Assembly: GCA_002898975.1 (NCBI GenBank)
Contig: BEID01000058.1
Span: forward strand, 1 to 7,356
From: a bacterium HR27
GTDB taxonomy: Bacteria > Chloroflexota > Chloroflexia > Thermomicrobiales > Thermomicrobiaceae
DNA: 7,356 nt
Direction: 5' to 3'
Shown: one piece after another, positions 1-5,438 of the stretch
Layout: each line of letters begins with the position of its first letter
How positions within the stretch are numbered: the stretch's first letter is position 1
Notes under the pieces: model-generated
Databases searched by the model: none
Told to the model about the DNA's origin: nothing
Seen by the model: the letters and a program-made list of their open reading frames with translations, nothing else
Made by a program: the position numbers and the translations under genes

Positions 1-39
1 GGGACGCTCTCGGACGTGCTCGATCGCGAGTACGCCTGA
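1..39 (+). CDS. C-terminal end of an upstream gene (5' truncated)
   Basis: Frame 1 reads as twelve codons, GTLSDVLDREYA, followed by TGA at 37-39. The rest of the gene lies outside the window. An intrinsic terminator begins 34 nt after this stop, which is what one expects at the end of a + strand transcription unit and is the main support for the call. The peptide is too short to assign to any family. It could be a chance reading frame, but codon third positions are mostly G or C, as in the other genes here. Confidence 0.5.
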   Translation, partial: GTLSDVLDREYA

Positions 40-72
40 GCAGCAGAACCCTACCACTGTCATCAGGCATGC

Positions 73-112
73 ACGCGAGCGGAGCGAACATGCTCCGCTC
101 GCGTTGGTTTTC
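73..112 (+). terminator. Rho-independent terminator of the upstream gene
   Basis: A perfect 13-bp stem pairs 73-85 (ACGCGAGCGGAGC) with 92-104. The loop is the six bases GAACAT. The stem is followed by TGGTTTTCT, a short interrupted T tract. It lies 34 nt downstream of the stop at 37-39. The tail and the following TTTCTGGGCTC (109-119) recur at the second terminator near 751-790. Confidence 0.8.
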
Positions 113-179
113 TGGGCTCCGTGTCGCACCGAACAGTTCGAGTGGGGATGGTGCCTCCGCGCGCGAGGGCGGCCCGAGA

Positions 180-207
180 GGGGAAGCCGGGGGCGGGGAC
201 AGGCGGG
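180..207 (+). other. Potential G-quadruplex tract
   Basis: Four G runs occur in order: GGGG (180-183), GGGGG (189-193), GGGG (195-198) and GGG (205-207). The spacers are 5, 1 and 6 nt, so the tract fits the usual G3+ N1-7 pattern for an intramolecular quadruplex. It ends 43 bp upstream of the -35 hexamer at 251. Whether it folds in the cell is unknown, and in GC-rich DNA such tracts also occur by chance. Confidence 0.4.
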
Positions 208-250
208 AGCGCTCCACGGCGCCCGAATGCCCAGTGCTGCGCACAGGGGG

Positions 251-279
251 TTGACACGCCAGCTTTTTGGAACTATACT
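251..279 (+). promoter_or_regulatory. Consensus sigma-70 promoter
   Basis: TTGACA at 251-256 is a perfect -35 hexamer. It is followed by a 17-bp spacer and TATACT at 274-279, which matches the -10 consensus at five of six positions. Transcription should start near 286, giving a leader of roughly 113 nt before the ATG at 400. TGCCATT occurs twice (280-286 and 291-297) with an 11-bp step, about one helical turn, across the expected start site. It could be a regulator site, but that is speculative. Confidence 0.75.
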
Positions 280-399
280 TGCCATTTGCGTGCCATTATC
301 AGACGTCCCTGTTCCCAACCGAGGAGCGCGAGCCGCCGCAGCGCTGCGGTGAGGCAGCTTTATGTCCAGCTCTGTCGTCTAGCGCGGAGAGGAGGGTGC

Positions 400-735
400 A
401 TGAAACGCGGTCCGGGTCGGGTGCCGGTCGAACTCGGTCTCGCTGCTGCCGAAGTGGCCTTCCGGCTGGCTCTCCGGAGACCAGTAGTCTTGCTCGAAGC
501 GAATCGCTCCGAACTCACAGATCGGCTCGTCGAGCTGATCTGGGAGGTCTATACCCGGTACCTGTCTTCCGTCGGGGATTCCGAGAGAGAACTCTCCGAA
601 CAGGAGATGAAGCAGCGTTTAGTCGCTGCCAATGCCTTCTTCCTCGGAGTGGCCGTGCTGGAGTCGCTCTACCGGTTGGATACCGTCGCCCGCTGGATCG
701 TCGGTGCGCTGGATGAGGAAGAATTGAGCGCCTGA
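400..735 (+). CDS. Small helical protein of unknown function (111 aa)
   Basis: I do not recognise this protein. The ATG at 400 is chosen because AGGAGG (390-395) sits 4 nt upstream; the frame stays open further upstream, but with no comparable binding site. The protein is predicted to be mostly alpha-helical. It has a basic N-terminus (MKRGPGR), a helical stretch at residues 11-57, an acidic linker around 60-71, a more hydrophobic helix at about 73-103 and an acidic end (DEEEL). I see no signal peptide, cysteine or histidine cluster, or convincing membrane span. The gene appears to be a single-gene unit: a strong promoter at 251-279 precedes it and a terminator follows 15 nt after its stop. 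That makes it very likely a real, expressed gene. It might be a small soluble or membrane-associated accessory protein, but no function should be inferred. Confidence 0.7.
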   Translation: MKRGPGRVPVELGLAAAEVAFRLALRRPVVLLEANRSELTDRLVELIWEVYTRYLSSVGDSERELSEQEMKQRLVAANAFFLGVAVLESLYRLDTVARWIVGALDEEELSA

Positions 736-750
736 TCGTCGACCGAGGGC

Positions 751-784
751 GGGGCGGAGTCGATGCTCCGCTCCTTTTCTTTCT
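751..784 (+). terminator. Rho-independent terminator
   Basis: A 9-bp stem pairs GGGGCGGAG (751-759) with CTCCGCTCC (766-774), with one G-T wobble. The loop is TCGATG, and the stem is followed by the T-rich tail TTTTCTTTCT. It lies 15 nt after the stop at 735 and 38 nt before the moaC start. Its 3' arm and tail closely resemble those of the terminator at 73-112. Confidence 0.8.
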
Positions 785-821
785 GGGCTCGCTCGGTAAA
801 ACTCGATCCGGAGGGTGTCGG

Positions 822-1301
822 ATGACAGAACTGACGCATTTCGACGAACGTGGCCAGGCTCGCATGGTCGATGTCGGTGCCAAACCGGAGACGCATCGAG
901 TCGCCATCGCACGTGGGCGCGTGTATCTCCGACCGGAGACGCTGCAACTGATCCGCGAGGGACGGGCGGCCAAGGGGGACGTGCTCGGTGTCGCCCGTGT
1001 GGCCGGCATCATGGCCGCGAAGCGGACGGGCGAGTTGATCCCGCTGTGTCACCCGCTTCCCTTGACCCGGGTCGAGATCGACCTGGAGCCGAACGAGCTG
1101 GACTCGTGCATCGACATCGAGGCGCGGGTCGAAACGATCGGTCGAACCGGCGTGGAAATGGAAGCGCTGACTGCGGTCGCTGTCGCTGCGCTCACGGTGT
1201 ACGACATGGTCAAAGCTGTCGATCGCGGTATGACGATCAGCGACATCGGCCTCGTCTACAAAGCCGGCGGCCGGAGCGGTGAGTGGCGCCGTCAGGAATG
1301 A
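822..1301 (+). CDS. moaC: Cyclic pyranopterin monophosphate synthase MoaC
   Basis: MoaC works in the cytoplasm in the first stage of molybdenum cofactor synthesis. It converts the 3',8-cyclo-GTP made by MoaA into cyclic pyranopterin monophosphate. The 159-residue product has the usual family length. It carries the hallmark segments [16 protein letters not shown] (67-82), [20 protein letters not shown] (110-129) and KAGGRSGEW (147-155). Residues known to matter in the E. coli enzyme sit at the same positions here: Lys51, His77, Asp128 and Lys131. The ATG is preceded by GGAGGG at 810-815. The gene stands alone on its strand, with no other molybdopterin gene in view. It follows a terminator by only 38 nt, so it needs a promoter in or near that gap or relies on read-through. 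Its 3' end overlaps mnmA on the other strand by 10 nt. Confidence 0.97.
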   Translation: MTELTHFDERGQARMVDVGAKPETHRVAIARGRVYLRPETLQLIREGRAAKGDVLGVARVAGIMAAKRTGELIPLCHPLPLTRVEIDLEPNELDSCIDIEARVETIGRTGVEMEALTAVAVAALTVYDMVKAVDRGMTISDIGLVYKAGGRSGEWRRQE

Positions 1302-2404
1302 GGCGCCGCGCTGGCCACCGCGAGTTCGGTCGCCGTCTCGTCGGTGTCGTCTCCAGTCCGGACAATCTCTCCGGCAGTGCCACCGCCGACCACACGATCG
1401 TCGACATACAGTACGACAGCCTGCCCAGCAGCCAGGGGCGGAGCCGGGTCGTCGAAGATGATCCAGTCCCCTTCCACCCGTGCTGGGACGCGCGGCCCCT
1501 GGTAGCGGATACGGGCATGCGCCTGAATGACCGGCTCGTGCCAGATCGGATCGACAAGGCGAACGGCACGAGTCAGGATACGCTCACGGGGAGCGACCCG
1601 TACGACAGCCGTTTCCGGCTCGATCCGCGCGACGTACCGACGCTCCGGCGTCTGCCGGGTCCAATCGAGACCACGGCGCTGACCGATGGTGACGAAGGCG
1701 ATTCCCGGATGCGAACCGACAACCTCACCACGTTCGTCGACGAGCGGGCCGGGCCGGCCCGTCTCCGGTCGGCGCTGGGAGACAAGGCGTCCGATGCCGC
1801 CGTACGTCTTGGCGAAGCAGAGATCGACGGAGGACGGCTTCTGGGCGACGAATAGCCCTGCCTCTCGTGCGATAGCTCGGACGGTTGCCTTGTCGTACTC
1901 GCCGAGCAGAAAGATGAGCCGGTCGAGTTGCTCGGTGGTCAGCCGGTACAGGACGTACGACTGGTCACGCTGGAGATCGCGCGCCTCAGCGATACGCCAG
2001 CCGCTCGGCGTCTCGACCTTCCGTACATAATGACCAGTCGCAACGTAGCGGATGCCGAGCGCATCGGCCAGCTCAAGCAAGGCAGGAATCCGAACCCGGT
2101 GGTTGCAGTAGATGCACGGATTCGGCGTTTCTGCCCGGGCGTAGTGCTCAACGGTCGGTGCCACGACGTCCTGCTCGAACTGCGGGCGGAGGTCACGGAC
2201 GTAAAACGGTATACCCAGCTGCGCGGCCACCGCTCGTGCATCCGCAGCTGCCGCGTCACCGCAGCAGACTCCGTCGAGCTCCGGCGCCGAATCGAAGAGA
2301 CGCAAATGGATCCCGATGGGCTCCCAGCCCGCCTGCTTGAGGAGATAGGCTGTCACGGCGCTGTCGACGCCACCCGACAAGGCGACAAGAATGCGCTCTG
2401 CCAT
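1292..2404 (-). CDS. mnmA: tRNA-specific 2-thiouridylase MnmA (TrmU)
   Basis: MnmA puts sulfur on carbon 2 of the wobble uridine (U34) of tRNAs for Lys, Glu and Gln. It adenylates the base with ATP and takes sulfur from a persulfide donor. At 370 residues it matches the family length. The N-terminal PP-loop is SGGVDS (10-15). The catalytic cysteine is Cys100 in [11 protein letters not shown] (93-103) and the second is Cys196 in SSVDLCF (191-197). ATGHY (122-126) and GQRRGL (241-246) are also typical, and the C-terminal beta-barrel ends with [16 protein letters not shown]. The ATG at 2404-2402 is preferred because [15 protein letters not shown] is the usual family start. A TTG 15 codons further upstream would add an atypical leader. 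The gene lies 66 nt downstream of the DUF6391-like gene on the same strand and may share its transcript. The last 13 residues are low-complexity and look dispensable. Confidence 0.96.
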   Translation of the reverse strand: MAERILVALSGGVDSAVTAYLLKQAGWEPIGIHLRLFDSAPELDGVCCGDAAAADARAVAAQLGIPFYVRDLRPQFEQDVVAPTVEHYARAETPNPCIYCNHRVRIPALLELADALGIRYVATGHYVRKVETPSGWRIAEARDLQRDQSYVLYRLTTEQLDRLIFLLGEYDKATVRAIAREAGLFVAQKPSSVDLCFAKTYGGIGRLVSQRRPETGRPGPLVDERGEVVGSHPGIAFVTIGQRRGLDWTRQTPERRYVARIEPETAVVRVAPRERILTRAVRLVDPIWHEPVIQAHARIRYQGPRVPARVEGDWIIFDDPAPPLAAGQAVVLYVDDRVVGGGTAGEIVRTGDDTDETATELAVASAAPHS

Positions 2405-2470
2405 CGTCTCTGTCACCGTCCTCACGACGTATCCAGATAAGTGTAGCAATCCTACCGATAGAGCGCCAGC

Positions 2471-3190
2471 TCAGTCGATGCGATACCGGCCGACCTGGTA
2501 TTTCTCGGCGTGTGGTGTCACGATCGTGAACGTTCCTTCTCCAGCTTCAGCTTCCTGTCTCTTCGGGCAGGTACGGACGAGCAGGGCACCCGGGACCGGT
2601 ACCAGCATGCTTGTCCAGGGAAGTTGCACCGGAACCAGGTGCGGTTGCAAACCAGTGATCGCGAGATCCTCGACACGCGCATCGGTCGTGACCCAGCGTT
2701 GCAGTATCGGGCTCAGTCGTGGCCCGAGCAGCAACGCAGCGACCACTCCGACCAAGAACGGCAGGAGCGAGAATTGGCGCAACAGGAGCAACGTGAGCAG
2801 GAACGCCACGGCGAGTACCAGTTGGCTGGCGATCAGCGTGGTACCGCAGCGCGGATGAATCGCGAGCTGACGCTCACCGCGTTGCAGCCTGCGCAGTCCT
2901 TCTTGGGCCGCGTCGAGCACGAGGGCTGGGGAAGCGGCACCGAAAATGAGAAAACCATCCGGCCGAGCCAGGCCAGCGAGCCGACTGGGCCCGTAGCGTT
3001 CCTCGATGACGTTGATCGTCGCATGTTCCAGCGCGTGGTTGCGACGCAGCTGCCGGTCGCGTAGGAGACGAGCCAGCTGACCCGGCGCTGTGACCAGGGT
3101 CACCAACGAGGTGAGCGTCAGGCCGACCAAGACGGTTGCCGCGAGCAAGCCGAGCACGAGCAGCAGAGCGACGAGCAAGAGAGCCAACAC
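2471..3190 (-). CDS. DUF6391-like membrane protein with HxxEH motif
   Basis: This 239-residue protein has a hydrophobic N-terminal helix (about 1-35), a soluble segment (36-117), a second hydrophobic block (about 118-156, probably two spans) and a C-terminal soluble domain (157-239). The soluble segment contains NHALEHATINVIEERYG (51-67), FLIFGAASPALVLDAA (80-95) and GERQLAIHPRCGT (105-117). I recall this pattern from the uncharacterised DUF6391 family of cyanobacteria and related bacteria. His52, Glu55, His56, His112 and Cys115 could bind a metal; that is inference. The GTG start at 3190 has an excellent GGAGG 5 nt upstream (3200-3196 on this strand). It is divergent from the marR gene across 100 bp and lies upstream of mnmA. 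The protein is real and membrane-bound with good confidence; the family name is from memory and its activity is unknown. Confidence 0.85.
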   Translation of the reverse strand: MLALLLVALLLVLGLLAATVLVGLTLTSLVTLVTAPGQLARLLRDRQLRRNHALEHATINVIEERYGPSRLAGLARPDGFLIFGAASPALVLDAAQEGLRRLQRGERQLAIHPRCGTTLIASQLVLAVAFLLTLLLLRQFSLLPFLVGVVAALLLGPRLSPILQRWVTTDARVEDLAITGLQPHLVPVQLPWTSMLVPVPGALLVRTCPKRQEAEAGEGTFTIVTPHAEKYQVGRYRID

Positions 3191-3236
3191 GGAGTCCTCC
3201 GGATGGCGACGTTTTCAGCACCCGAGTATGCCACAC

Positions 3237-3266
3237 TGGACACCGCCGTTTTTCGAGTACTAAAAT
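3237..3266 (+). promoter_or_regulatory. Promoter of the marR-ABC exporter operon, with possible MarR site
   Basis: TGGACA at 3237-3242 matches the -35 consensus at five of six positions and TAAAAT at 3261-3266 does so for the -10. The spacer is 18 bp. The expected start near 3273 gives a leader of about 18 nt. A small palindrome, TTcgAGTACTaaAA (3252-3265), overlaps the -10. A dimeric regulator bound there would block the polymerase, as MarR proteins commonly do. The operator reading is inference. No equally good promoter is visible for the divergent gene at 3190. Confidence 0.5.
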
Positions 3267-3290
3267 CCTTGATGATCGAAAGGATCGCGC

Positions 3291-3758
3291 ATGCAACAAG
3301 AGTCCCTCCGAGCGATCGTCGCCGAACTTCTGCTGGAGCTGGCGCGCCATCTTCGCCGCCGGACCCATCCGCTTCGCCAGGGGGACCTCACTCCCGAGCA
3401 GTTCTGGCTCCTCAAACGGCTGTGGGTGCGAGGGACGCTCCGCATCGGTGAACTGGCAGCCGAGTTGGGTGTGACCCCGGGTTCTGTGACGGTTGCCTGC
3501 AAGCGATTGGAGCGACTCGGTCTCGTGCAGCGGGAGCGCGGAGCGGGTGGCGACGAGCGGATCGTGACGGTCTCGCTCACCGAGGAGGGGCGCAGGCGAC
3601 TGATGGCCTGGCATGAGGCTCGCCGAGGCTACCTCATTGAGTTGCTGTCCGCGTTGGGTACAGACGAACTGGCGACGCTCCGTCCGTTGCTGGAGCGGCT
3701 GGTGGCGACTGCGGAACAGCTCGAGCGAGAGGATGGTGGCGCCGATGCCCCTCGTTGA
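3291..3758 (+). CDS. MarR-family transcriptional regulator
   Basis: This 155-residue protein has the MarR winged helix-turn-helix layout. An N-terminal dimerisation helix (1-30) is followed by helices around TPEQFWLLKRLW (34-45). The HTH is RIGELAAELGVTPGSVTVAC (51-70) with KRLERLGLVQRE (71-82). The wing is GAGGDERIVTVSLTEEG (84-100), and C-terminal dimerisation helices cover 101-147. MarR proteins usually repress their own operon and release DNA when they bind a small ligand. The ATG has AAAGGA (3279-3284) 6 nt upstream. The gene is the first of an operon and overlaps the ATPase gene by 14 nt, so it most likely controls the exporter encoded downstream. The ligand cannot be read from the sequence. 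The last residues (DGGADAPR) lie within the overlap. Confidence 0.93.
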   Translation: MQQESLRAIVAELLLELARHLRRRTHPLRQGDLTPEQFWLLKRLWVRGTLRIGELAAELGVTPGSVTVACKRLERLGLVQRERGAGGDERIVTVSLTEEGRRRLMAWHEARRGYLIELLSALGTDELATLRPLLERLVATAEQLEREDGGADAPR

Positions 3759-4539
3759 GGTCGATCAACTGGTGCAGCGTTTCGGTGATTTCGTCGCAGT
3801 CGACCGCCTCAGTTTCACGATCGAGGCTGGCGAGGTCTTCGCTCTCTTGGGGCCCAATGGTGCGGGAAAGACGACGACGATCCGGGTTCTCGTCACCTTG
3901 CTCCGGCCCAGCGCCGGGCGTGTTCGCATAGCTGGCCTCGACGTGACCGAGCATCCCACACGTGTCCGCCGCGTACTGGGTTACGTACCGCAGACACTTT
4001 CGGCCGACGGTTCGCTCACCGGGTACGAAAACCTGCTGGTCGTCGCCAAATTGCTGCGAATTCCACGAGCGGAGCGCGAGCGAGCGATCGCGGATGTCCT
4101 CGCGCTCGTGCGGTTGGAGGATGCCGCGGACCGCCTGGTGCGGACCTATTCGGGCGGGATGGTTCGCCGGCTGGAAATCGCGCAGGCGATCCTGCACCGT
4201 CCACTGCTCTTGGTGCTCGACGAGCCGACGGTGGGGTTGGATCCGACAGCCCGCCGGACGGTTTGGGACGCCTTGACGGCCTTGCGCGAACGCGATGGGA
4301 CGACACTGCTCGTCACGACGCACTACATGGAAGAAGCGGACCTTTACTGCGACCGCATCGCGATCATGAACCGTGGCCGTTTGGTCGCCCTCGGGACCGC
4401 TGCCGAGTTGAGGGCACTCGTTGGGGGTGCTTCGACGCTTGACGAGGTCTTCACCGCCTTGACCGGGGACACGCTGGAATCAGGAGGGAGCTACAGTGAA
4501 GTCAGACAGCTCCGTCGGCGTCTCCAACGTTTCCGCTGA
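3745..4539 (+). CDS. ABC transporter ATP-binding protein, DrrA type
   Basis: This is the cytoplasmic ATPase that would power the permease encoded next. In 264 residues it shows Walker A GPNGAGKTT (36-44), the Q-loop at Gln83 (GYVPQ), signature YSGGM (135-139), Walker B LLLVLDEP (154-161), D-loop GLDP (164-167) and switch His193 (TTHYMEE). It resembles the DrrA/daunorubicin-resistance type. The C-terminus goes straight from the core into TLDEVFTALTG (231-241), so it lacks much of the extra C-terminal domain of the 330-residue DrrA. The ATG at 3745 gives the normal family start MPLVEVDQLVQRFG, with GGTGG 5 nt upstream; the ATG at 3733 is an alternative. The start overlaps the marR end by 14 nt and the 3' end overlaps the permease by 44 nt, which points to coupled translation. 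Substrate unknown. Confidence 0.95.
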   Translation: MPLVEVDQLVQRFGDFVAVDRLSFTIEAGEVFALLGPNGAGKTTTIRVLVTLLRPSAGRVRIAGLDVTEHPTRVRRVLGYVPQTLSADGSLTGYENLLVVAKLLRIPRAERERAIADVLALVRLEDAADRLVRTYSGGMVRRLEIAQAILHRPLLLVLDEPTVGLDPTARRTVWDALTALRERDGTTLLVTTHYMEEADLYCDRIAIMNRGRLVALGTAAELRALVGGASTLDEVFTALTGDTLESGGSYSEVRQLRRRLQRFR

Positions 4540-5353
4540 TCTGACAGCGCGGATCACCGAAGCGATTCGTCCGCCCACGCTGTGGGAACAGGTGTCGAGT
4601 TTTTTCAGTGCCTCGCTCGTCGTCGCTGAAGTCGAGGCGCGCAAGTTGCGCCATGATCCGTGGGAGGTCATCACGCGTGTTATCCAACCGATTCTCTGGC
4701 TGACGATCTTCGGTCAGGCGGTGGCGCGCGCCCGGCTGATCGGCGGGCAGGAGGACTATCTCACCTTCATGGCACCTGGCATCCTGGCGCAGTCGGTCAT
4801 GTTCACCGCGATTTTCTACGGCCTCGCCATTATCTGGGAACGGGATGCGGGCATCCTGCAGAAGATTCTGGTGCTCCCGGTGCCGCGAGCGAGCTTCGTG
4901 ACCGGTAAGGGACTGGGTGCTGGGCTGCGTGCGCTGATCCAGGGCCTCGTCATCATCCTCATCGCCCTCTTGCTCCGCGTGCACTTCCGGGTGAACCTGT
5001 GGACGGTCCTGACCAGTGCGGTCGCCATCGTCAGCGGCGCGGCCGTGTTCGCGACGTTGTCCATGTTGCTCGCGACGCTCCTCAAGACGCGCGAACGGTT
5101 CATGGGTATCGGCCAGGTGCTTACGATGCCACTCTTCTTCGCCAGCAACGCCATCTACCCCTTGGACCTCATGCCAGGCTGGCTCCAGGTGCTGGCGCGG
5201 GTCAGTCCCCTCACCTACTTGGTCGAGCTCCTGCGCAACGCACTCGTCCATGGAATTGCCCCTGGCGCTGCGCGCGACTGGCTTGTCCTCGTCGCATGGC
5301 TCCTCGTTCTGCAAGTTTTGGTGAGCCGTCGCTACGATCGCGTGCTCCTGTAA
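4496..5353 (+). CDS. ABC-2 type transporter permease, DrrB type
   Basis: This 285-residue membrane protein is the partner of the ATPase. After a soluble N-terminus (1-50, with an amphipathic helix ending in EVEARKLRHDPWEV), about six spans are visible, roughly at 57-76, 93-114, 139-161, 169-196, 206-222 and 261-276. The ABC-2 signature region is clear: FASNAIYPLDLMPGWLQVLA (215-234) followed by VSPLTYLVELLRNAL (236-250). The GTG start at 4496 is chosen because AGGAGGG (4482-4488) lies 7 nt upstream. This start is inside the last 44 nt of the ATPase gene in another frame. With that gene it forms a complete two-subunit exporter, probably two ATPases with two permeases. Relatives export drugs, antibiotics or lipids and glycans, and the sequence does not say which. 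Confidence 0.94.
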   Translation: MKSDSSVGVSNVSADLTARITEAIRPPTLWEQVSSFFSASLVVAEVEARKLRHDPWEVITRVIQPILWLTIFGQAVARARLIGGQEDYLTFMAPGILAQSVMFTAIFYGLAIIWERDAGILQKILVLPVPRASFVTGKGLGAGLRALIQGLVIILIALLLRVHFRVNLWTVLTSAVAIVSGAAVFATLSMLLATLLKTRERFMGIGQVLTMPLFFASNAIYPLDLMPGWLQVLARVSPLTYLVELLRNALVHGIAPGAARDWLVLVAWLLVLQVLVSRRYDRVLL

Positions 5354-5392
5354 TGCGCTGCGGTGCGAGAGGAGACGGGAACCAGTCGCTGG

Positions 5393-5434
5393 CTTCCTTC
5401 GTCAACTCGTTGGGAGACCTGCGAACGAAGGGGG
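5393..5434 (+). promoter_or_regulatory. Hairpin covering the ribosome binding site of the DUF4349 gene
   Basis: Bases 5393-5402 (CTTCCTTCGT) can pair with 5425-5434 (ACGAAGGGGG), giving eight Watson-Crick and two G-T pairs with a 22-nt loop. The loop holds a further small inverted repeat, CAACTCGTTG (5403-5412). The 3' arm includes five of the seven bases of the ribosome binding site GGGGGAG (5430-5436), so this fold would limit translation. Function is inferred from pairing only. Confidence 0.35.
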
Positions 5435-5438
5435 AGCG

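Larger units (their letters stand above)
113..399. other. Gene-free stretch with G-rich tract, promoter and leader
   Basis: I see no convincing coding region on either strand. Open frames here are short, lack ribosome binding sites and have no recognisable protein features. The stretch holds a G-rich segment (about 144-207), a 10-bp palindrome GGAGCGCTCC (206-215), a consensus sigma-70 promoter (251-279) and a leader of about 113 nt upstream of the gene at 400. The leader contains the 14-bp palindrome CCGCAGCGCTGCGG at 336-349, which could fold as a 5-bp hairpin with a GCGC loop. No T tract follows it, so it does not look like an attenuator terminator. Confidence 0.6.

Noticed and set aside
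1283..1855. Long + strand open frames opposite mnmA (for example 190 codons at 1283-1855 and 170 codons at 1928-2440).
   Set aside because: They are antisense to a well-identified enzyme, show no family features, and follow from high GC and the codon pattern of mnmA.
2405..2470. Possible separate mnmA promoter (TACACT on the minus strand about 2440-2445).
   Set aside because: The hexamer at the right -35 distance matches the consensus poorly, so co-transcription with the upstream gene is equally likely.
4502..5314. A 270-codon minus-strand open frame opposite the permease.
   Set aside because: The translation is rich in Arg, Glu, Asp, His and Gln without domain structure, typical of the complement of a hydrophobic membrane protein gene.
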